From Opacimonas sp002292215 (GTDB lineage Bacteria > Pseudomonadota > Gammaproteobacteria > Enterobacterales > Alteromonadaceae): a stretch of 64,000 bases of DNA. Location of the stretch: assembly GCA_943846745.1 (NCBI GenBank), contig OX044360.1:2418001-2482000 (forward strand), given 5' to 3'. Made by a program: the position numbers and the translations under genes. The notes beneath the pieces were generated by a model, which was not told where the DNA came from, ran no database searches, and was given only the letters and a program-made list of their open reading frames with translations. Positions 8,661 through 17,502 of this stretch are shown here, piece after piece; position 1 is the first letter of the stretch; each line of letters opens with the position of its first letter.

Positions 8661-9209
8661 ATGGCACTCAAGCCTACTATTTATAAATTTTTGATCGCCA
8701 TTTCTGATTTAAATCAGCATTATTATGAGACGTTAAATTTGACTGTCGCTCAGCATCCATCAGAAACCGCAGAGCGAATGATGGCGCGTTTAATGGCGTT
8801 TTGTTTGCATGCTGCAGATGATCCTGAGCGACTGATGGCCTTTACCAAAGGCTTAAGCTCGCCTGATGAACCGGATATTTGGCTTCGTAGTTTGGATGAT
8901 GTATTGCATTTATCAATCGATATGGGCGAGCCTAGCGGCGAACGAGCTAAAAAAGCGAGTCGCCTAGCAAAGCACGCTTACATTTATAGTTTTAATTCTA
9001 AATCTGATGTGTGGTGGCGACAAAGCGAAGCTGAATTGAGTCGTCTACCTATCAATGTCAGGCAGTTTGAATGGGCGCAAATCCAAGCCCTTAGTCAATC
9101 ACTGCAACGTACCATGTCGTTATCATTGACGATCACTGAACAATCTATCTACGTGGCAATGCCTGATGCACAATGTGAAGTACAGTGGACTGTGTTGCAA
9201 TCTGTATAG
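8661..9209 (+). CDS. yaeQ: YaeQ family protein
   Basis: A 182-residue protein matching the YaeQ family, a PD-(D/E)xK-nuclease-like fold of unproven function linked in the literature to suppression of rfaH defects. Landmarks are the M-A-L-K-x-T-I-Y-K-F start, Q-H-P-S-E-T-A-E-R-M-M near residue 32, F-T-K-G-L-S-S-P-D-E-P-D-I-W near 62-75, and the D-V-W-W-R-Q segment. It follows parE on the same strand with a 51-bp gap and ends convergent to the amylase gene. No partner is evident. Confidence 0.88.
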   Translation: MALKPTIYKFLIAISDLNQHYYETLNLTVAQHPSETAERMMARLMAFCLHAADDPERLMAFTKGLSSPDEPDIWLRSLDDVLHLSIDMGEPSGERAKKASRLAKHAYIYSFNSKSDVWWRQSEAELSRLPINVRQFEWAQIQALSQSLQRTMSLSLTITEQSIYVAMPDAQCEVQWTVLQSV

Positions 9210-9238
9210 ATGCCGTTTATATGTGTCGTACTTTACTG

Positions 9239-11599
9239 TTAATTAATCCACACTTGAACACCATGGGCGGCTAAACTTAGTAATAGTTGACCGTTACTAT
9301 CACTGACCACCGTACTTGTATTAACGTTTGTTGAGTCATACAGGTTACTAAAACTAACATTGGTCATGCCGACATTAATATTGTGGTTTACTACGGTTTG
9401 AGTTCGTAAATTTAGTGCGATGACTACGGTTGTGTCCCCTGATTGTGTCTTCCAGATGAGTATTTCATCATTGGGTTGACTTAATGCGGTTTTAGTCCCT
9501 GTTGCAATCTCAGGATAAGCTTGGCGCAGCGCATAAAGTCTTTGGTAAAAAGCATATAAGCTATCACTGTCATTGACTTGTGCAGCCACATTCGTTGTGG
9601 TTGAGTTGGCGGATAATCCCCTAAATAGATCCGTGCCAGAAGTGAAACCGGCAGTCACCGAATCATTGGTCCAACTCATTGGTGTGCGCAATGATGCATC
9701 GGCTTGTAAATTAGATCCTGCTGCCATACCAATTTCTTCACCATAATACGTAAAAGGGTTAGCAGATAACAGTAGATAAGTGGCAGCGGCGACACGATAT
9801 TGTCCGGCGTTGTCATTCAATTGGTTAGCGATACGATCACCTGCAAAATAATCATGATTAGCTAAAATCAATGGCATATTTGCTAAGTTTTCATCTTCTA
9901 TAATGGATATTAAGCCTGACACGACACGGCCAGCTTTGACCGATTCTAGAATTCGATGTCCAGCACTAAAGTGAAACGCTTTGCCACAGGAGTTATCTTG
10001 AGCGAATTGTTGGTAGCTACTAGGTGATTCACAGACCATGTATGCATGAGGGTATTGCGTAATTACGTCACGCATTGCGCGCATGACGGTATGATTTTGT
10101 GATTGGTTCTCTAATTCTCCTGGGCCGTTTTCGACTAATACCCCGACGGCATCAAAACGAAATCCATCTACGCCTTTATTGAGCCAAAATGCGAGATTAT
10201 TTTGGTGAAAAGCGATAACTTCAGGGTTGAGTAAGTTAAAATCAGGCATGCGCGAGGTAAATGCGCCATAGAAATTTCCTGATATTCCCGTGCGCCATGG
10301 ATTTCCACCCCATAACGACCAATTATTAGGGGCGACATCGCGCCAGACAAACCAATCACGTTTTACATGATTCGGACTGGATGCAGAGTCTAAAAAGACA
10401 GGGTTAAGATAACTTGCGTGGTTAATCAAATAATCAATGACGATAGCGATACCGCGTTGATGGGCTTGTTCTAGTAAACGTTCAAAATCCGCCATTGAGC
10501 CATAATCTGTTTCAATCCCTCGGTAATCTTGAGTTTCGTAACCATGATCATTATCTGAACTTTCCATAATGGGCATTAACCATAAACCTGTAACACCCAG
10601 GGCTTGCAAATAATCGAGTTGTTCAGTTAAGCCGTTGAGATCACCGATGCCATCACCATCGGAGTCTTTGTATCCACGTACATATATTTCCATAAAGTTG
10701 GCATTGCTCTGCCAATTGTCCGGTAATGTAGAGTTAGTGACTGCAACACTGACAGGGCTCAAATCAATGGCGTCGGATGCATTTCCAATTGAAGCTTTCA
10801 GCGCATTAAACGCAGCTCGAGCACTCGCTTCATCGGCAAAAGGTTCGGCGTTAGCCCCTGTAATATTCACGGCGGTATCTTGGACGACCCATACTTGAGT
10901 CCCAAAATCATCCGGGATCACGCGTAAATCATAAGCAGGGCTTTTGATATCGCCAAAATGCACAATAAAATTAAAATATTCACTGCCATCAACAATCGGC
11001 ACTTCAAAGATAGCGTGGTCGGCTTCAACTCTCGTTACTGGTCGGGCATTTTGCCATGTTGTGACGTCTTGAGGTGCAATCGCATTACCCCATAAATGCA
11101 AACCCCAAACCGCATATTGTTCTGATGTATGCAAAAAATGAATTTTCATCATCGTTTGCGCAGAAGGAGGCGTTGTTACAGGGTCGGGTGGAGTCGAGGC
11201 TGGGATACTCGTCACTGGGATGCTTAATGAACCAGTATTACTGAGCTCTCCATCAGACACACTCAGTGCCGCTAAGTAAGTCCCGTTTTCGGGAACGGTA
11301 AACGTATATTGAGTGGTTGTTACGCAGTTAGTTATCGCGTGCTCAATCGTAATTGCACCGGTAACCGCAACGCTACAACTAAGGTTAGTCTGCTGGCTAT
11401 CACTCACACGCCACGACACACTCACTTGGCCGTTAGTGTTGATACTACTTACAGCTAAACTGTCGATATTTGGCGCGGTATTGACCGGTTGAGTCGGCTG
11501 ACTTGGTTGTGAGGGGGTATTAGTACCACCTGAACCGCCGCCGCAGCCAATGAGCGCTAATAGTAATAATGAACACCAACCTAATTGAGATATACGCAT
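9239..11599 (-). CDS. Secreted GH13 alpha-amylase lipoprotein with CBM41-like domain
   Basis: A 786-residue surface lipoprotein. The signal peptide ends in a lipobox (L-I-G-C, Cys19) followed by a Gly/Ser/Pro-rich linker. Residues 40-130 look like an immunoglobulin-type domain. Residues 150-245 resemble a pullulanase-associated CBM41 module (W-G-L-H-L-W-G). The catalytic GH13 domain starts near 300. Its four conserved regions are D-Y-L-I-N-H (389-394), G-F-R-F-D (nucleophile D483), C-E-S (acid/base E524) and N-H-D (D583). It should hydrolyse extracellular alpha-glucans. No maltose transport genes or other glycosidases are adjacent, so the exact product (amylase, neopullulanase or pullulanase) is open. 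Confidence 0.88.
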   Translation of the reverse strand: MRISQLGWCSLLLLALIGCGGGSGGTNTPSQPSQPTQPVNTAPNIDSLAVSSINTNGQVSVSWRVSDSQQTNLSCSVAVTGAITIEHAITNCVTTTQYTFTVPENGTYLAALSVSDGELSNTGSLSIPVTSIPASTPPDPVTTPPSAQTMMKIHFLHTSEQYAVWGLHLWGNAIAPQDVTTWQNARPVTRVEADHAIFEVPIVDGSEYFNFIVHFGDIKSPAYDLRVIPDDFGTQVWVVQDTAVNITGANAEPFADEASARAAFNALKASIGNASDAIDLSPVSVAVTNSTLPDNWQSNANFMEIYVRGYKDSDGDGIGDLNGLTEQLDYLQALGVTGLWLMPIMESSDNDHGYETQDYRGIETDYGSMADFERLLEQAHQRGIAIVIDYLINHASYLNPVFLDSASSPNHVKRDWFVWRDVAPNNWSLWGGNPWRTGISGNFYGAFTSRMPDFNLLNPEVIAFHQNNLAFWLNKGVDGFRFDAVGVLVENGPGELENQSQNHTVMRAMRDVITQYPHAYMVCESPSSYQQFAQDNSCGKAFHFSAGHRILESVKAGRVVSGLISIIEDENLANMPLILANHDYFAGDRIANQLNDNAGQYRVAAATYLLLSANPFTYYGEEIGMAAGSNLQADASLRTPMSWTNDSVTAGFTSGTDLFRGLSANSTTTNVAAQVNDSDSLYAFYQRLYALRQAYPEIATGTKTALSQPNDEILIWKTQSGDTTVVIALNLRTQTVVNHNINVGMTNVSFSNLYDSTNVNTSTVVSDSNGQLLLSLAAHGVQVWIN

Positions 11600-11637
11600 A
11601 GTAAATTTTCTTATTATTTTTTAACTATAGTAATGTT

Positions 11638-11820
11638 TTATTCAGTAAAAGAAAACATCACTTTTTGAATGGTACTGATCATACTCGTTTGGTCGATTGG
11701 TTTAGTAATAACATCATTCATGCCAATTGCCAAAAAGGCTTTGTGTCTAGCGGCAAACGCTTCTGCGGTTAAGCCAATGATCGGGATATTTGCTAGGCGT
11801 ATATAATTAAACCCTGATGA
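11638..11820 (-). pseudogene. Relic of a response-regulator receiver domain
   Basis: Sixty codons stay open on the minus strand, ending at a TAA at 11638-11640. They encode the second half of a CheY-like receiver: N-I-P-I-I-G-L-T-A (beta4 with the conserved Thr), A-I-G-M-N-D-V (the G-M-x-D segment) and I-T-K-P-I (beta5 with the invariant Lys-Pro), then a short final helix. The phosphoacceptor Asp half is absent and an in-frame stop lies upstream at 11821-11823. It looks like the 3' end of a hybrid histidine kinase or response regulator left by a deletion between the amylase and beta-propeller genes. Confidence 0.75.
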
Positions 11821-11926
11821 TCAGATATAGAATAATGATATTTGAGTATAGTCTTAAATTTATTTATGTGTAACCAACAAGTTAAGATAACATTAAGCGG
11901 AAGATAATTGATAAAAGGAACTACAG

Positions 11927-14026
11927 GTGAACAATCATAAAACAATATATCAATGCGTGGCGCTAACATTGTGTATGCTTTTCCTCTATGGGTGTGGTGG
12001 CAGCAAAACTGATCCTGTGCCCCCAGTGATAGATGAAACCATTGAACCCACTGTACCTCAAATCATTGCTCCAAAACTTACCGGTGCTAAATTAAAGCCT
12101 GCAAATAGTGAATCATTTTCTCAATCAGTAAAAAATGGCATTTTTGCCAATTATGAGCACAATACTCGAGTGAATACCCCTGCTTTACCGTCTATTGCGC
12201 AATCCGATAGCTTAGCGACCCCTAGTAGTGAGTCTTTTTCGCAAACGATTACTCAAGAAATCGGAGTGGACGAAATGGATATCATGAAATTTGATGGTCA
12301 GCATTTGTATGTGGTTGAGCGAAATATTCAGGCTATTACGAATGCCAAAATACCAGATATTAATGCACTTTCACCAATGCCATCGGTTCAACCGATGCAA
12401 ACTCAGATACGTGTATTAGCCAAGCAACCGGACGATAGCTTACAAGAGCAATCAACTATCGTTGTGTTAGAAAATGACGCCATGAATTATACTTATTTAA
12501 GAGGGATGTACTTGCATGACGATCAATTGGTCGTCATAGGTGAAGGTTATGAAGGCAATGATTATACCGCTAATAATAGTATTTGGTGGGGTGGTCAGAG
12601 TCAGTTTATGGTTGAGTTATTTGCGATGAATAACACTGCAGAACCAGTCTTGACCAATCAAATTACGGTCGATGGATACTTGATTAGCTCTAAGCGCATC
12701 GACAACCAATTATTGTTGGTAAGCTCATACATGCCGAGCATTCCGACTTTTAATGGTTTGGGTAATACGGACGCACAAAGACTTGCAGGTTATAACACGA
12801 TCCAAGAAACGCCGATCAATGACCTGATCCCTTCGGTGACTGTCAGTACAGATCCTGAATCAGTCTCAGCGAGCCAACCGTTATTTGCACCACAAGATTG
12901 TTATATTCCAGAAAATGCGACAGCACTTGATAGTACTCGGGGGATGATTATCTTAACGGTGATCGACTTAGATGATCCTACCCAGCGTTCAGTAAAATGT
13001 GTCAACGGACAATATGACGATGTATATGTGACCACCGATGCAGTTTTTGTGCATGGCAATACAACAGAATATACTGATGTTGGTGAAATGCTTAATCAAT
13101 ACACCGTAGTGCACCATTTTGCCTTGGCAACTGACCAGTTTATTTATAATGGTACGGTTGAGTTAGCAGGCACGTTAGGCTGGTCTTTACCTAATTTGCG
13201 CTTAAGTGCTACTGACAGCCATTTACGAGCGGTGACTACCGAGTTTATGGGTAATGATAGTTCTGATCGTTTTGACCATGCATTACATGTCGTCTCGCTA
13301 ACAGCGCAAAATAATCAGCTCAATGTCGTGGCTTCACTGCCCAATGCTAATGCGCCTGCTGAACTAGGCAAGCCCAATGAAGATATTCGAGCTGTACGGT
13401 ATTTTGGTGATACCGCCTACATGGTAACGTTTGAGCAAATTGATCCGCTATATGTGATTGATGTGTCTAATCCAAGTATGCCGATGGTGACAGGTGAACT
13501 AGAAATGCCAGGATACTCATCATACCTGCATCCTATTAACGAAAATTTCATTTTAGGGATTGGTCAAAATGTCCCCGTCGGTGGTTTTGATTTGCCGCCT
13601 GCATTATCGGGTGCAGACGAATTTGGTGCAAAAGTTGCGTTGTTTGATGTCTCTGGTACGCCGCGTATTGTCGATGAATATATCTTTGCGAATGGCTACT
13701 CTCCGGCAGAATTTGATTATCATGCACTGACGTATTTACCACAATCGGATACAGCGTTCTTATTTGCAATGCCAATGCAAAGCTGGACCATGACGGATAA
13801 TATTTGGGGTGAAGATAACCGCTTAGAACTGTTTCAAGTTGATCTTACTGGAAATGCTAGCATGAGTAACGATTCACGTGTGACAACGCCTAATACACAA
13901 AATCAGTATTATGGCGCGTGGGAAGACCGAGCAGTGGTCATAGGAGATGTAATTTATTATGTCAAAGCAAGCCAAGTATGGCAAACTACGCTTAGTAATA
14001 CCGCTATAGTGAATGGTCCTTATTAA
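11927..14026 (+). CDS. Beta-propeller domain lipoprotein
   Basis: A 699-residue lipoprotein starting at GTG with an AAAGGA ribosome site upstream. The signal peptide ends in a lipobox (L-Y-G-C). Residues 85-110 carry G-V-D-E-M-D-I-M-K-F-D-G, the hallmark of the secreted beta-propeller family related to Pfam PF09826, followed by repeated W-, Y- and G-rich strands, for example D-L-D-D-P and D-V-S-N-P-S-M-P late in the chain. The family has no assigned activity and is probably a surface scaffold or binding protein. It overlaps the next gene by 14 bases, so the two are likely co-expressed. Confidence 0.8.
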   Translation: MNNHKTIYQCVALTLCMLFLYGCGGSKTDPVPPVIDETIEPTVPQIIAPKLTGAKLKPANSESFSQSVKNGIFANYEHNTRVNTPALPSIAQSDSLATPSSESFSQTITQEIGVDEMDIMKFDGQHLYVVERNIQAITNAKIPDINALSPMPSVQPMQTQIRVLAKQPDDSLQEQSTIVVLENDAMNYTYLRGMYLHDDQLVVIGEGYEGNDYTANNSIWWGGQSQFMVELFAMNNTAEPVLTNQITVDGYLISSKRIDNQLLLVSSYMPSIPTFNGLGNTDAQRLAGYNTIQETPINDLIPSVTVSTDPESVSASQPLFAPQDCYIPENATALDSTRGMIILTVIDLDDPTQRSVKCVNGQYDDVYVTTDAVFVHGNTTEYTDVGEMLNQYTVVHHFALATDQFIYNGTVELAGTLGWSLPNLRLSATDSHLRAVTTEFMGNDSSDRFDHALHVVSLTAQNNQLNVVASLPNANAPAELGKPNEDIRAVRYFGDTAYMVTFEQIDPLYVIDVSNPSMPMVTGELEMPGYSSYLHPINENFILGIGQNVPVGGFDLPPALSGADEFGAKVALFDVSGTPRIVDEYIFANGYSPAEFDYHALTYLPQSDTAFLFAMPMQSWTMTDNIWGEDNRLELFQVDLTGNASMSNDSRVTTPNTQNQYYGAWEDRAVVIGDVIYYVKASQVWQTTLSNTAIVNGPY

Positions 14027-15302
14027 TACCCTAATTTCGTTTTTATTAAAAATAGCCACATTTATTGCGGTTATTTTGTTATGTGTGCATTTTTTACTGT
14101 TGCAAGAGCAGCCACTCGTGTCTGTGTCTTCTGCGCAGCAAGTTGATCAAGCGCAAAGCGTCAATGATCTTATTTACGACTTGTCGAAAGTATTTAAAGA
14201 ACGGCATGTCGGACATCATGTTGCAGTAACTCAAGCTCAGGGGCAAAGTTTACTCGGTTTTATGCAACGCGCGATGCCTAAGTTTAATGGCACAATAGAT
14301 TTCACCCAACAAGGTGGTGAAATGCACATGAGTATATTACTTAATAAGTGGTTTACACCGCGTTATGTCAATATCTCGATTCAGCTAGCAAGTAGTCAAG
14401 ATATTGATATTACGGATCTGTCCGTCGGTAACGTTCCTTTACCAGGAAATGCCTTGTTAGCTGCAATCAGTTGGCTAGTTAATATGTATACCGATAGTCA
14501 AATTGCAACGCAAGCACAAGCTCAAATTGACTCATTGACCTTTAGTCAGCATCAAGCGGTCCTGAGTGTCATGCCTATGCATGATTTTTTAACTGAGTTG
14601 AAATTAGTCCGAGAGCGTATTGATTTTGGTGGCGATAATAGCCAAGAGATCCGAATTAGTTATTACCTTGGTTTTTTAATGAATGTGCAAAGCATTCCTA
14701 AAACCAATAACACGTCTTTGTCGGCATATATTCGAGAGCTTATGCTTGAAGCGCAGATTCAAAGTCAGCCAGACACGGCACACTTAGAAAATGAAGCGGC
14801 AATTCTTGCATTAGCAATATACGCTGGGAGTTCAAGGTTTGCCAACTTTGTAGGGCTGACGCCACCATTGGCTAGAGATGTATTATATGGCGATTTTATG
14901 CCGAAGCTCGCTAATCGTAATGATTTATCTCAACACTTTATTTTTTCCGCAGCGATTAAATTACTCTCAGACCAAGGTGTGACTGTTGCAATTGGCGAGT
15001 TCAAAGAATTAATGGATCGAGTCGTAAGTGGCAGTGGCTATAGTTTTGTTGATTTGGCTGCAGATAAGGCGGGCGTCAAGTTTGCAGATTATCTGACTGA
15101 CCCCGATACAGCAAAATCTGCACAAAGTCGTTTGTCGATTGCGAGTAACGAAGATTTGCTTTTTCCTGATATAAAGGATTTACCCGAAGGCCTAAAAACA
15201 GATGCATTTAAACAGACCTTCAAGACGGTAGACTCACCTGAGTACCAACAGATGATTACCGAAATCAAAGGTCGTTTAGCAGGGTTACCGCTGTATCAAT
15301 AA
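14013..15302 (+). CDS. Hypothetical membrane-anchored protein
   Basis: I do not recognise this 429-residue protein. It begins with one hydrophobic helix (about residues 5-28, ending in H-F-L-L-L) and no cleavage site or lipobox, which suggests a membrane-anchored protein with a periplasmic body. The rest is soluble and mostly helical with many A, Q and D residues and a P-L-A-R-D near 285. No catalytic motif stands out. The start overlaps the beta-propeller gene by 14 bases, so the two probably form a unit and may act together at the envelope. Confidence 0.7.
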   Translation: MVLINTLISFLLKIATFIAVILLCVHFLLLQEQPLVSVSSAQQVDQAQSVNDLIYDLSKVFKERHVGHHVAVTQAQGQSLLGFMQRAMPKFNGTIDFTQQGGEMHMSILLNKWFTPRYVNISIQLASSQDIDITDLSVGNVPLPGNALLAAISWLVNMYTDSQIATQAQAQIDSLTFSQHQAVLSVMPMHDFLTELKLVRERIDFGGDNSQEIRISYYLGFLMNVQSIPKTNNTSLSAYIRELMLEAQIQSQPDTAHLENEAAILALAIYAGSSRFANFVGLTPPLARDVLYGDFMPKLANRNDLSQHFIFSAAIKLLSDQGVTVAIGEFKELMDRVVSGSGYSFVDLAADKAGVKFADYLTDPDTAKSAQSRLSIASNEDLLFPDIKDLPEGLKTDAFKQTFKTVDSPEYQQMITEIKGRLAGLPLYQ

Positions 15303-15328
15303 ATCCGTAAACATGGTATTGATAAGGA

Positions 15329-15649
15329 TTAAAGCGTTGCTTTAAACTGCATTAGGGTGGATAACAGCGCTTCGATTTGTTGTACGATTACGACCAACTC
15401 TGGTTGTAGCTCATTGATAGGCACGGCAGTAAAATCATGCGCTAAAAACGTATCCATGTTTCCAGCAACCTCTTTTACATAAGGTTCAAAACGTTTTGCA
15501 CGTGTTGTAAACGGGCTATTGTCTGCGAAAATAGTTGCAAATTTACCTTTGCCTTGTTGCTGAAGTTGATTTAAGGCCGCATCAGCGTCGATAGATTTAC
15601 GATAAATGATTTGAAGGTTATCTTTGAGTTTGTCGAGAACAATTTGCAT
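15329..15649 (-). CDS. Small hypothetical helical protein
   Basis: A 106-residue soluble protein that I cannot assign. It is predicted to be nearly all helical: an N-terminal segment with leucines and glutamines at heptad spacing, a central T-T-R-A-K-R-F-E-P-Y-V stretch, and a C-terminal helix ending in L-M-Q-F-K-A-T-L. There is no signal peptide. It converges with the preceding gene and its start faces the short unassigned region before epmB. A distant PriC-like helical protein is conceivable but unsupported. Confidence 0.6.
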   Translation of the reverse strand: MQIVLDKLKDNLQIIYRKSIDADAALNQLQQQGKGKFATIFADNSPFTTRAKRFEPYVKEVAGNMDTFLAHDFTAVPINELQPELVVIVQQIEALLSTLMQFKATL

Positions 15650-15655
15650 ATAATA

Positions 15656-15811
15656 ATGAGTAAATTTCTGAAAATATGTCTAAAGTTTATCACAAAACTG
15701 CCGCTAACAAGATATCTGATTGTATGTGCAGCGTTGATAGGATAAAAAATGAACATTGATTCTCAAGCAGTATCTCCAAATATCCAAGCGCAGCTTGATG
15801 TATATGTATAG
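15656..15811 (+). other. Two tandem mini-ORFs or remnants
   Basis: Two very short frames lie back to back: 15656-15745 (29 codons, starting M-S-K-F-L-K and ending in a hydrophobic stretch) and 15749-15811 (20 codons, starting M-N-I-D-S-Q-A-V-S-P). The first resembles a bare membrane leader, the second the opening of a normal soluble protein that then stops. They could be decayed gene starts or a leader-type pair. Neither is convincing as a functional gene. Confidence 0.2.
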
Positions 15812-15850
15812 TGCATATAGGTTTAGTATCTCACGTTTAGTGTCTTAGGC

Positions 15851-16900
15851 TTAACTATATAATCCTAAGTCCACCGGTGTTTTACTTGCCTCCCCACCAA
15901 TCTCTCGCACTAGTTTAGGTACCATATAGCCTGATTGTTTAGTTATCACATCGCGCATAATGGCGACCGCACGTTCATCCGAGATCGCAAAGTGTGCTGC
16001 ACCTTGTACCTTATCAAATAAATGTAAATAGTATGGCTGGATCCGATGTGTAAATAATGTTTCGTTAAGCGCCATTTGGGTGTCAGTCGAATCATTAATA
16101 CCCCGTAACATGACAGCTTGATTTAACACTGTCACACCGACCTGAATCAACAATGCGACCTTGTCTGCTAACTCAGCGGATATTTCTTGTGGATGATTAA
16201 TGTGCAATACCATGATTATTTGCTGCTGAGCTTGCTGACACAGTTGCAAAAATTGTTCAGTGATCCGATACGGTAACACGACAGGTAGGCGCGAATGAAT
16301 ACGTACTCGTTTAATGCTAGGAATGAGGTTTATTTGTTGCAGCATCCATAGCAAATAATCATCATTAGCCATCAATGGATCCCCACCCGAAAGAATGATT
16401 TCATCAATATTAGGGTCAGATCCAATTTGTTTAAACACTTCGAGCCAGTCGGCTTTGTTATTATGATGCTCAGCATAGGGAAAATGTCGACGAAAGCAAT
16501 ACCGGCAGTTTACAGCGCAGCCCCCACGCACCATCAGGAGCACGCGGTTATGATATTTGTGTAACATGCCTTGTTCAGAACTTTGCTGTTCTTCCAGTGG
16601 ATCAGTAGAAAAATCAGGATCAACGACAAACTCATCCGCAACCGGCATAACTTGTTTAAGTAAGGGGTCATTGAGGTCGTTTTTGGCCATGAGATCAGCG
16701 AAAAAACGGGGTACCCGAACTGCAAACAAGTTGCGAGCCTGATTGTCTTTGGTGTGCGCTTTCACATCAAATCCTAGGTATGCTAGCAAGGTTTCTGGTG
16801 AATTAAAGCTATTAGCTAATTCTTTTTGCCAGTTAGGGTCTACAGGGTTCTGTTTTTTGTGTATGTTTTTGTGTATATTATGCACCGTAAAACCAAACAT
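15851..16900 (-). CDS. epmB: EF-P beta-lysylation protein EpmB (radical SAM)
   Basis: A lysine 2,3-aminomutase-like radical SAM enzyme that converts alpha-lysine to (R)-beta-lysine for EF-P modification. The iron-sulfur motif is C-A-V-N-C-R-Y-C (CxxxCxxC) near residue 131, followed by R-R-H-F-P-Y and L-S-G-G-D-P-L. At up to 349 residues it matches the short EpmB type rather than clostridial aminomutase. The ATG at 16900 has no clear ribosome site and lies only 20 bp from the divergent efp start. A GTG at 16885 is an alternative that would free room for promoters. Genes epmA and efp follow on the other strand. Confidence 0.93.
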   Translation of the reverse strand: MFGFTVHNIHKNIHKKQNPVDPNWQKELANSFNSPETLLAYLGFDVKAHTKDNQARNLFAVRVPRFFADLMAKNDLNDPLLKQVMPVADEFVVDPDFSTDPLEEQQSSEQGMLHKYHNRVLLMVRGGCAVNCRYCFRRHFPYAEHHNNKADWLEVFKQIGSDPNIDEIILSGGDPLMANDDYLLWMLQQINLIPSIKRVRIHSRLPVVLPYRITEQFLQLCQQAQQQIIMVLHINHPQEISAELADKVALLIQVGVTVLNQAVMLRGINDSTDTQMALNETLFTHRIQPYYLHLFDKVQGAAHFAISDERAVAIMRDVITKQSGYMVPKLVREIGGEASKTPVDLGLYS

Positions 16901-16920
16901 TAAGTGATATTAGAGGAATT

Positions 16921-17490
16921 ATGGCGAATTTTAGCACCAATGAGTTCAAAGCAGGACTAAAAGTTATGCTTGATGGTGAACCATGTAACATTTTAGAAAA
17001 CGAATATGTTAAACCAGGTAAAGGTCAAGCTTTCAACCGCGTTAAAATTCGTAAATTGATTTCGGGTAAAGTCCTAGAAAAAACGTTCCGTTCAGGTGAG
17101 TCTGTTGAAGGCGCTGATGTAATGGATACCGAATTATCGTACTTATATAACGATGGTGAATTTTGGCATTTCATGAATAATGAATCGTTTGAACAATTTG
17201 CAGCTGATGAAAAAGCGCTTGGCGATACGGTTAAGTGGTTAGTAGAAAATGATTTGTTTACTATTACATTATGGAACGGCACACCGATTGTTGTAACGCC
17301 GCAGAACTTTGTTGATTTAGAAATTACCGAAACAGACCCAGGTCTTAAAGGTGATACTGCAGGAACCGGTGGTAAGCCTGCAACACTAGTCACTGGGGCG
17401 GTTGTTCGTGTTCCATTATTTATCCAAACGGGTGAAGTAATTAAAGTGGACACTCGTAGTGGCGAGTATGTTTCCCGCGCTAGCAAATAA
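16921..17490 (+). CDS. efp: Translation elongation factor P
   Basis: A 189-residue EF-P that relieves ribosome stalling at polyproline stretches. The modification loop P-G-K-G-Q-A-F places Lys34 exactly where EpmA attaches beta-lysine in E. coli. The KOW-like N-domain and two OB domains are complete, ending in the usual D-T-R-S-G-E-Y-V. A good AGAGGA ribosome site precedes the ATG. It is followed after 12 bp by epmA and is divergent from epmB, so substrate and both modifying enzymes sit together. No epmC hydroxylase gene is seen nearby. Confidence 0.97.
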   Translation: MANFSTNEFKAGLKVMLDGEPCNILENEYVKPGKGQAFNRVKIRKLISGKVLEKTFRSGESVEGADVMDTELSYLYNDGEFWHFMNNESFEQFAADEKALGDTVKWLVENDLFTITLWNGTPIVVTPQNFVDLEITETDPGLKGDTAGTGGKPATLVTGAVVRVPLFIQTGEVIKVDTRSGEYVSRASK

Positions 17491-17502
17491 GCGCAATTAA
17501 GT

